This document shows, one piece after another, positions 1 through 4,839 of a stretch of 7,118 bases of DNA. The translations under genes and the position numbers were made by a program. Each line of letters begins with the position of its first letter. Positions within the stretch are counted from its first letter, which is position 1. The notes beneath the pieces are model-generated. The model was not told the origin of the DNA and made no database searches. It worked only from the letters and a program-made list of their open reading frames with translations. Origin of the DNA: AG1 sp035559775 (GTDB lineage: Archaea > Thermoproteota > Thermoprotei_A > Sulfolobales > AG1); NCBI GenBank assembly GCA_035559775.1, contig DATMAU010000010.1, forward strand, positions 1 through 7,118. Reading direction: 5' to 3'.

Positions 1-303
1 GAGCTTCTTTAGCAAATCCCTATTCTTGACTAGATACCAGCTTAGAAAATCCAGTGTAAGTGAACCTATAGGTTCGTTGGGGTGAGGAAACCCGAAAGCT
101 AGAACCCTCTTCTCACCACCATGAATAATTAGGGCCTGAACAGGCAGACCAGCTCTAGATACACCAATATCAATAAGCTCGGCAATGTCTCTATTGCTAG
201 AATAAAGCATCCTAGAGCTCTCATAGAGCTCAGCGATGCCCATGAAGTCTGAATAATGAGGAACGGCCTCAAGAACGTTATTAACCAAAGCTGCAATGCT
301 CAA
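1..303 (-). CDS. M14-family zinc carboxypeptidase, N-terminal part (cut by window edge)
   Basis: This is an open frame of 101 codons running off the left edge, so only the N-terminal part is visible. It was found by direct translation. Residues 68-81 read LAFGFPHPNEPIGS; His74 and Glu77 form the HxxE zinc-binding motif of M14 metallocarboxypeptidases, and the surrounding GFPHPNEP context is typical of archaeal members. About 60 residues precede the motif, including a segment (LIDIGVSRAGLPVQALII) that resembles the family's first strands. The third zinc ligand (a His) and the catalytic Glu would lie outside the window. TTG at 303-301 is the only start codon between the in-frame TGA at 333-331 and the conserved region; an internal ATG at 243 would remove residues that look family-like. 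No signal peptide is evident. It follows the icd-membrane protein pair on the same strand but has its own TATA-like box. Substrate is unknown; a succinylglutamate-desuccinylase-like role cannot be excluded. Confidence 0.8.
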   Translation of the reverse strand, partial: MSIAALVNNVLEAVPHYSDFMGIAELYESSRMLYSSNRDIAELIDIGVSRAGLPVQALIIHGGEKRVLAFGFPHPNEPIGSLTLDFLSWYLVKNRDLLKKL

Positions 304-334
304 ATTATGAACACCATAGTGAGGAGAAAGTCAA

Positions 335-349
335 GGCTTTTAAATTTAG
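335..349 (-). promoter_or_regulatory. TATA-like promoter of the M14 gene
   Basis: On the minus strand this reads CTAAATTTAAAAGCC, an AT-rich archaeal TATA-like element centred near 342. A start site about 27 bases downstream would fall near 315, leaving a leader of about 12 bases before the TTG at 303. No clear Shine-Dalgarno sequence precedes the TTG, which fits near-leaderless transcription. Assignment rests on spacing and composition only. Confidence 0.45.
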
Positions 350-360
350 AACTGCTGCAT

Positions 361-388
361 AAGTATAGATATAATAAGATATAATAAA
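361..388 (-). terminator. T-rich tract with 10-bp tandem repeat, candidate terminator of icd operon
   Basis: Directly after the TAA stop of the membrane-protein gene, the minus strand is rich in T (TTTATTATATC followed by TTATTATATC and TATACTT). Archaeal transcription ends at U-rich tracts, often with help from FttA, the factor encoded further right in this window. The tract contains GATATAATAA (plus strand) twice in perfect tandem at 368-377 and 378-387. It could also be part of the upstream region of the M14 promoter, so the terminator call is tentative. Confidence 0.4.
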
Positions 389-844
389 TTAGTGTTGTTT
401 CGTTTGGTCAGGTTGTTCGGAACTCTCTCTACGAATCTTGTCCCTTAGGTTTATGAGTGCCAGAGCTATTATAGCGATCTGTGCGAGGTCTATTGAGAGT
501 GAGGATCCCTGTGAGTCTTTTATAAGCGTGAATAGGGGGTATATGATAATCTCGGTTCCCTGGCTGATCCTGTAGGCTATGTCTAGATAGTAGGTTATCG
601 CTAGCGATGCTAGTGCTATTTGTATTGTGTAGCTGAGCAGCTCGCTTCCCAAGGCTAGATAGGCTATTGAGAAGAGAATCAGGATAGCTATGTTTGAGAA
701 GACCATTAGCTGGTAGGGCCTTATATACAGCGTAGGGGTGCTTGAGAGGGCTGAGGGTATGATCACTATTGCCATGTACATTGAAGTCATGTATATTAAA
801 AAAGCTATTATGATCCTTGATAGGCTGTTCAATATTGTCAGCAC
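389..844 (-). CDS. Four-helix integral membrane protein of unknown function, downstream of icd
   Basis: I do not recognise this family. The 151-residue product is strongly hydrophobic, with likely membrane helices at about residues 8-30, 46-66, 69-91 and 117-134, and a charged, Gln-rich C-terminal tail from about 134 (LRDKIRRESSEQPDQTKQH). A short polar loop around 108-117 separates the last two helices. There are no cysteines, no histidine except the last residue, and no recognisable metal-binding or catalytic motif. The start is GTG at 844-842, only two bases after the TGA of isocitrate dehydrogenase, so translation is probably coupled and both proteins come from one mRNA. No clear Shine-Dalgarno sequence is visible. 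The arrangement suggests co-expression with a TCA-cycle enzyme, but a functional link is inference. The positive residues in the tail suggest a cytoplasmic C-terminus by the positive-inside rule. Confidence 0.7.
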   Translation of the reverse strand: MLTILNSLSRIIIAFLIYMTSMYMAIVIIPSALSSTPTLYIRPYQLMVFSNIAILILFSIAYLALGSELLSYTIQIALASLAITYYLDIAYRISQGTEIIIYPLFTLIKDSQGSSLSIDLAQIAIIALALINLRDKIRRESSEQPDQTKQH

Positions 845-846
845 TC

Positions 847-2103
847 TCAGAGGCTTTTAAGAGTCTCTATAACAGCCTCTGTGAACTCTTTCGTTGATAA
901 GGGTTTTACGTTCTCATAGTGTCTTGCAAGATCCTGGGTCATCTTGCCAGACGCTATGGTCTCCTCAACAGCCCTCCAGATCAGGTTTGAAGCCTCAACC
1001 CACCCTATATGCTCCAAGAGCATTGCCCCAGCCAGTATGGTTGCTGAGGGGTTAGCCACACCCTTGCCAGCATACTTAGGGGCTGTTCCATGGACTGGTT
1101 CTGCGAACGCATATATATCGCCAGCATTGAGTCCAGGGGCTAACCCTATCCCTCCTACGAGGGCGCTTGCAGCATCGCTTAGATAGTCGCCGTTAAGGTT
1201 AGGCGTTACTATGACATCATAGTCCCAGGGTCTTGTTATTATCTGTTGGAACATGTTGTCAGCTACGCGGTCGTTAACGAGTATCTTCCCCTCGGGCTGT
1301 TTGCCCCCGTATTGCTCGTTAACCTCTTTCTCGGTGACGACATGTTCTCTGAACTCGTTTAAAGCAACCTCGTACCCCCAGTTTACGAAGGCACCTTCGG
1401 TGTACTTCATAATATTACCTTTATGCATGAATGTAACAACCCTTCTACCATGCTTAATAGCATATCTAAGGGCTTTTCTAGCATGCCTCTTGGTTCTCCA
1501 CTCGCTGATAGGCTTTAAACCGATCCCTGTGTCTGGTGTGAGCTCTATTCCGAACTCCCTGTGGAGGAACTCGATCACTTTTAACGCTTCTCTACCCCCG
1601 GCTTGCCACTCTATTCCGGCATATACGTCTTCTGTGTTCTCTCTGAAGATTATGAGGTTTATCTTATCGGCATACCTGCTCGGGGCTGGGACGCCTCTGA
1701 AGTACTTAACAGGTCTTATATTGGAGTATAGATCGAGCTTCTGCCTAATAGCAACATTGATAGATCTATGCCCAGTACCTATAGGGGTTTCTAGAGGGCC
1801 TTTAAGAGTAACCTTAGCCATCATCATCCCGGTGAGGGTATCCTCTGGGAGGAGTGTTCCAAACAGCTTCTCAGCCTTATACCCTGCATAGAGCTCCCAC
1901 CAAACAATCCTCCTAGCCCTTCCATAGACCTTCTCAACAGCAGCGTCGAGAACGGCTCTAGCGGAGCTTGTAACCTCAGGCCCTATCCCATCCCCCTCTA
2001 TATACGCTATGATCGGTCTGTCCGGGACCTTGTAGGAGCCATCAATATACTCTATGAAAGAACCATCACTAGGAGGCTTTATCCTCTCAAGCCCTGGTCT
2101 CAA
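847..2103 (-). CDS. icd: Isocitrate dehydrogenase, NADP-dependent
   Basis: This cytosolic TCA-cycle enzyme oxidatively decarboxylates isocitrate to 2-oxoglutarate. The 418-residue length matches E. coli Icd, and the bacterial-type homodimeric family is clear throughout. Isocitrate-binding residues are present: Ser114, Asn116, Arg120 and Arg130 (in RSINVAIRQ and NIRPV), Arg154 and Tyr161 in RENTEDVYAGIEW, and Lys228 in HKGNIMKYTEGAF. Metal-binding aspartates are Asp306 and Asp310 in NLNGDYLSD, with Asp278 as the partner-subunit ligand. NADP preference is supported by Lys343-Tyr344 in HGTAPKY and by Arg394 (E. coli Arg395); the E. coli Tyr391 position is Gln390 here. The protein has no cysteine. 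The start is TTG at 2103-2101, because an in-frame TAA lies just two codons upstream and no ATG is available before the conserved N-terminus. A TATA box with inverted-repeat flanks lies upstream. The gene is followed two bases later by a membrane-protein gene. Confidence 0.97.
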   Translation of the reverse strand: MRPGLERIKPPSDGSFIEYIDGSYKVPDRPIIAYIEGDGIGPEVTSSARAVLDAAVEKVYGRARRIVWWELYAGYKAEKLFGTLLPEDTLTGMMMAKVTLKGPLETPIGTGHRSINVAIRQKLDLYSNIRPVKYFRGVPAPSRYADKINLIIFRENTEDVYAGIEWQAGGREALKVIEFLHREFGIELTPDTGIGLKPISEWRTKRHARKALRYAIKHGRRVVTFMHKGNIMKYTEGAFVNWGYEVALNEFREHVVTEKEVNEQYGGKQPEGKILVNDRVADNMFQQIITRPWDYDVIVTPNLNGDYLSDAASALVGGIGLAPGLNAGDIYAFAEPVHGTAPKYAGKGVANPSATILAGAMLLEHIGWVEASNLIWRAVEETIASGKMTQDLARHYENVKPLSTKEFTEAVIETLKSL

Positions 2104-2130
2104 CCATTAGCACCGATTTAAATAAGCGTG

Positions 2131-2148
2131 TGAGGATATATAGCCTCA
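2131..2148 (-). promoter_or_regulatory. icd promoter: TATA box inside a TGAGG/CCTCA inverted repeat
   Basis: The plus strand reads TGAGGATATATAGCCTCA, with perfect 5-bp arms (TGAGG and CCTCA) around an AT core. On the minus strand the core reads CTATATAT, a good archaeal TATA box, centred near 2139 and 36 bases from the TTG start; transcription would begin near 2113. A second TATA-like stretch (TTATTTAAATC, about 2116-2125) lies only about 17 bases from the start, too close to act as the TATA box for this start. The symmetry could mark a repressor or activator site overlapping the TATA box. Confidence 0.5.
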
Positions 2149-2179
2149 ACCAAGTATAGAGACTATATAGCCCGGCATC

Positions 2180-2632
2180 TCATGCTTGGCTACTCTCTAT
2201 AGATGCCTTTATATTAGCTATAACCTCGTCCACAATCCTCTTAGCAACATCATCCAAAACCCTGCCTCCCAGAGAGCCTACAAGCCCTCCCACATTACCT
2301 TCGAAAGACCATTTAACCCTGGTGCCTCCACCCAGATCTTCTAGATCGAATGCTAGCGAGATATCAGCAGTACTCTGGAGACCCACCCCCCTGCCAACAA
2401 CCCTAGCATGGTCCGGAGCCCTTTTCTCCTCAAACCTTAGCTTAAAACTCATACTACCCCTCAGGGGCCCTATACCGAGGGTTGCCCTGACTGAGAAGTT
2501 ATTCTCATCGCTAACCTCTACCTTCTCGACACCTGGGAATGTCTTCGCGACCCTCTCAGGATCTGTTAGGAAGCTATACACCCTCTCTTTAGGCGAGGCA
2601 ACATCAAAGGATCCAGAATACCTGATTCTCAT
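2180..2632 (-). CDS. CoxG-like SRPBCC-fold protein
   Basis: The product belongs to the CoxG (carbon monoxide dehydrogenase subunit G) branch of the SRPBCC/START-like superfamily, small proteins with a deep hydrophobic pocket. Visible signatures are FLTDPERVAKTFPGVEKVEV at residues 21-40, the central GIGPLRGSMSFKLRFEEK strand pair (53-70), and the C-terminal helix region GGLVGSLGGRVLDDVAKRI (115-133). Length is 150 residues, normal for archaeal members. I place the start at ATG 2632-2630 rather than at a frame-open ATG at 2680: the 16 extra residues would be encoded by the promoter, and the conserved fold starts at MRIRYSGSFDV. In bacteria CoxG assists the molybdenum CO dehydrogenase, with proposed membrane or quinone-carrier roles, but no CO dehydrogenase subunit gene is in this window, so the partner is unknown. 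It is divergent from the DUF1028 gene and lies 76 bases upstream of icd on the same strand. Confidence 0.85.
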   Translation of the reverse strand: MRIRYSGSFDVASPKERVYSFLTDPERVAKTFPGVEKVEVSDENNFSVRATLGIGPLRGSMSFKLRFEEKRAPDHARVVGRGVGLQSTADISLAFDLEDLGGGTRVKWSFEGNVGGLVGSLGGRVLDDVAKRIVDEVIANIKASIESSQA

Positions 2633-2662
2633 TAAGAATCCCGGAGATTCATTACAAAACCC

Positions 2663-2675
2663 AAGCTTATATCTC
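2663..2675. promoter_or_regulatory. Shared bidirectional TATA element between coxG-like and DUF1028 genes
   Basis: AAGCTTATATCTC on the plus strand reads GAGATATAAGCTT on the minus strand, so a TATA-like core is present in both directions (TTATAT/ATATAA at 2667-2672). Its centre is about 37 bases from the coxG-like ATG (2632) and about 35 bases from the DUF1028 ATG (2705). With a usual spacing of about 27 bases from TATA centre to transcription start, both genes would have leaders of roughly 8-11 bases. No better TATA candidate lies in the gap for either gene. Confidence 0.5.
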
Positions 2676-2704
2676 ACCATCGTAATAGAAAAGCGGTGCT
2701 AAGC

Positions 2705-3373
2705 ATGCCCATACTACTGGGAACATTCTCGATAGTGGCGAGAGACCCTGATACTGGTGATCTCGGGATCGCGATAGCCACAGCAGCCCCTGCGGTTGGC
2801 TCAGTAGCACCCCACGCGATCCCGGGAGTAGCTGCTGTATCAACCCAAGCATTTGTTAATGTAGAGATAGGGAGAAAGGCTGTGAGGATAGCCGAGCTCG
2901 GTGTTAGAATAGGCGACGCCATAGAATCGCTATTAAAGGTAGATCCCTATAGAGAGTATAGACAGGTCATAGGCGTTGATCGCGAGACAGCTTATGGCTA
3001 TACAGGCTCTAAATGCATACCATGGGCTGGGCATATAGTTGAGAACGATCTCGCCGTGGCAGGCAACATAATAGCAGGACCCCAGGTGCTCGAAGCAATG
3101 GTAAAGGCTTATAGGGCATCAAGAAACGATCCATTCCCGGTAAGGCTGCTAAACGCTATCAAAGCTGGAGAAGAGGCTGGCGGCGATACTAGGGGTAAAC
3201 AGTCAGCAGCACTCCTAATAGCCTCCAAGAACCCAAGGTGGGAGTATAACCTGAGGGTAGACGATCACCCAGACCCCATTAACGAGCTGATCAGAATATA
3301 CAGGAAAACTGTGGAGACGATGGAGAACTTCAAGAAAAAATACGGGGATGCAATGAGTATAATAAAGCTATAA
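2705..3373 (+). CDS. DUF1028 family protein, predicted Ntn-hydrolase fold
   Basis: The 222-residue product matches the DUF1028 family from end to end: TFSIVARDPDTGDLGIAI near the N-terminus, YTGSKCIPWAGH (99-110), GNIIAGPQVLEAM (120-132), AGGDTRGKQSAALLI (158-172) and the hallmark LRVDDHPDPINEL (183-195). From memory, Pfam places this family with the N-terminal nucleophile hydrolases; its substrate is not established. Many members begin directly with Met-Thr-(Tyr/Phe)-Ser, whereas here Thr7 follows a short MPILLG leader, giving a Gly-Thr junction. I prefer ATG at 2705 because it lies about 35 bases from the TATA element; the frame is also open from a GTG at 2696, which would fall at the predicted transcription start. 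The C-terminal tail after 200 is Lys-rich and probably helical. It is divergent from the coxG-like gene and lies 114 bases upstream of an M20 peptidase on the same strand, suggesting an amide- or peptide-hydrolysis context. Confidence 0.88.
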   Translation: MPILLGTFSIVARDPDTGDLGIAIATAAPAVGSVAPHAIPGVAAVSTQAFVNVEIGRKAVRIAELGVRIGDAIESLLKVDPYREYRQVIGVDRETAYGYTGSKCIPWAGHIVENDLAVAGNIIAGPQVLEAMVKAYRASRNDPFPVRLLNAIKAGEEAGGDTRGKQSAALLIASKNPRWEYNLRVDDHPDPINELIRIYRKTVETMENFKKKYGDAMSIIKL

Positions 3374-3400
3374 GATCTCCTCGGAACCCTAATAGTTAGC

Positions 3401-3411
3401 ATTACCTTTTT
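3401..3411 (+). terminator. Weak candidate terminator after DUF1028 gene
   Basis: A run of five T (3407-3411) in ATTACCTTTTT lies about 30 bases after the stop of the DUF1028 gene. Archaeal intrinsic termination uses T tracts without needing a hairpin; this one is short. The rest of the 114-base gap has no other T tract, and I see no stem-loop in it. Confidence 0.25.
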
Positions 3412-3456
3412 GATATCCCATATTTGAGCATGAGTGCCATAGAGGTTGTTAGCGGG

Positions 3457-3474
3457 CTTATGTTAGCATATAAG
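3457..3474 (+). promoter_or_regulatory. Possible promoter of the M20 peptidase gene
   Basis: Two overlapping candidates are present. CTTATG (3457-3462) is a weak TATA match, but its centre is about 28 bases from the ATG at 3488, which would fit a leaderless mRNA. CATATAAG (3467-3474) is the better TATA match, but is only about 18 bases from the ATG, so transcription would begin inside the gene. The spacing conflict is unresolved; read-through from the DUF1028 gene is a third option. Confidence 0.3.
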
Positions 3475-3487
3475 CTCCCTGTACCCA

Positions 3488-4819
3488 ATGATGCTTGGGT
3501 GGTTAAGAATAGATCCTCTGGAGTTGTTAAAAAGGCTAATACCATTGAAATGCGTTAACGATCCTTCAGGCGGTGTTAAACCCGGATCTACGTGTGTAGA
3601 GGGGGTTCTCGATGTTATGAGGCGCTCGGGGATGGATCCTAAGAGTATTGAGAGCAACGGGTTCTACACATTGTTCGATATATATGGGTCTGGAAGACCT
3701 GTGGTGCTCTATCTAGCCCATTACGATGTGGTTCCCCCGGGACCCTCGTGGAGTTTTGATCCTTTCACGCCGGTTGAGAGGGAGGGTAGGCTCTATGGTA
3801 GGGGGTCTGCTGATGATCTAGGTAACGTTGCCTCTATAGCCTCAGCCTATAGGGATATGACCAGGGTCGTGGATAAGCTTGGAGGAACCCTCGTAGTAGC
3901 CTTTACGGGTGATGAAGAGATAGGGGGCTATAACGGGGCGAGGGTTCTTAGAGATTATCTTAGGAACAAAGCCCTCTTCCCAGACTTCCTTGTGAATGGC
4001 GATGGCTCCGGTCTTGTTGTTATAAACAGGAGGAGGAGTGCTTTCAAAATAGTGATCGAAGCAGAGGCTCTCATAACAAAAACAAAGGGTTCTAGGAGGA
4101 GGGTTGAGAAAACGCTTAGGAGCGCGAGCTATCATGCAGCATACTTCATCCCAGGCTCTGATGTTCATCCCCTCATAGATTTAGCCAGAGAGGTCTCTGA
4201 ACAGGATCTCCTCTTATCCAGCTTGGGAGGTGATTTTGTCAAGTCAAACGTGCTTCCACAGAGGGTATGGGCTGAAGTGGTTGGAGAAGGTGTTGACGAG
4301 CAAGAAGTAGATCTATCGCTCACAGAGCTTGTAAAAACACTGCTACCAATCACCAGGATATCTATAGAGCTGGATTTCCCAAGCCTATATGGTGTTACAG
4401 CGACTCCTAATATGTACTATATGGATGGCTCTAAACACGTGTTCGAGATAGATGTTAGAGCTCCTCTCAAGGATAACTCTAAGATTGAGAGGGCTGTTAA
4501 GAACCTGTTAGAAGATCTATCAAGTAGGATTAGATACAGAGTATCTGGGGGCGGAGGTTATCTAAACACACCTAGAAGCTCGAGAATAGTTACCAAAGCA
4601 CTAAAGGTTCTTGATAGAATGGGGCTACCTGCAAAAGCCGTTGAGAAGGCTGGCGCGAGTGATTCTAGATACTTCTCACCAGAGGGTGTTGAGTCCATAG
4701 ACTTCGGACCGATCGGTAGCGGTATACATGGCTATAACGAGTACGTTGAGATCTGGAGCCTTGAGAGGGCTAGGAAGTTCTATATAGATGTTTTAGGAGA
4801 GCTGCTCTCTAAAGAGTAG
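3488..4819 (+). CDS. M20-family zinc metallopeptidase (ArgE/DapE/CPG2-like)
   Basis: M20 enzymes are cytosolic two-metal hydrolases that cleave peptides or N-acyl amino acids. All expected active-site residues are visible: His78 and Asp80 in LAHYDVVP, bridging Asp109 in GRGSADDLG, catalytic base Glu143 and ligand Glu144 in FTGDEEIGG, Asp172 in VNGDGSG, and His414 in GSGIHGYNEYV near the C-terminus. The inserted dimerisation (lid) domain runs from about 184 to 350 and contains SASYHAAYFIPGSDVHP, the usual His-bearing segment. DSRYFSPEG (391-399) is also family-typical. The 443-residue length is at the long end and exceeds that of the crenarchaeal lysine/arginine enzyme LysK (about 350), so I do not assign LysK or another biosynthetic role. 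Two adjacent ATG codons (3488 and 3491) are both possible starts. The gene follows DUF1028 on the same strand and converges on the FttA gene, with 20 bases between stops. A dipeptidase, carboxypeptidase or deacylase role is equally possible. Confidence 0.9.
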   Translation: MMLGWLRIDPLELLKRLIPLKCVNDPSGGVKPGSTCVEGVLDVMRRSGMDPKSIESNGFYTLFDIYGSGRPVVLYLAHYDVVPPGPSWSFDPFTPVEREGRLYGRGSADDLGNVASIASAYRDMTRVVDKLGGTLVVAFTGDEEIGGYNGARVLRDYLRNKALFPDFLVNGDGSGLVVINRRRSAFKIVIEAEALITKTKGSRRRVEKTLRSASYHAAYFIPGSDVHPLIDLAREVSEQDLLLSSLGGDFVKSNVLPQRVWAEVVGEGVDEQEVDLSLTELVKTLLPITRISIELDFPSLYGVTATPNMYYMDGSKHVFEIDVRAPLKDNSKIERAVKNLLEDLSSRIRYRVSGGGGYLNTPRSSRIVTKALKVLDRMGLPAKAVEKAGASDSRYFSPEGVESIDFGPIGSGIHGYNEYVEIWSLERARKFYIDVLGELLSKE

Positions 4820-4839
4820 AACTCTGTAATATTCGAAGG

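Noticed and set aside
1253..1891. 212-codon open frame on the plus strand opposite icd
   Set aside because: It lies wholly antisense to a well-conserved icd frame; the translation is rich in Ser, Leu, Pro and Cys without recognisable motifs and has no promoter or spacing support. The antisense frames at 944-1186, 2322-2702, 4859-5167, 5525-5722, 6086-6307 and 3842-4168 were dismissed for the same reason.
2633..2680. N-terminal 16-residue extension of the coxG-like protein
   Set aside because: The extension (starting MVRYKLGFCNESPG) overlaps the TATA element and probable transcription start; the family fold begins at the internal ATG at 2632.
2696..2704. GTG start for the DUF1028 protein adding three residues
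   Set aside because: The position coincides with the predicted transcription start from the shared TATA element; the ATG at 2705 fits better. The difference does not affect the function call.
3430..3558. 42-residue open frame (begins MSAIEVVSGLMLAYKL) just before and overlapping the M20 gene
   Set aside because: It has a plausible-looking start but overlaps the M20 N-terminus in another frame, lacks a well-spaced TATA box, and matches nothing I recognise. It could be an upstream small protein, but the evidence is too thin.
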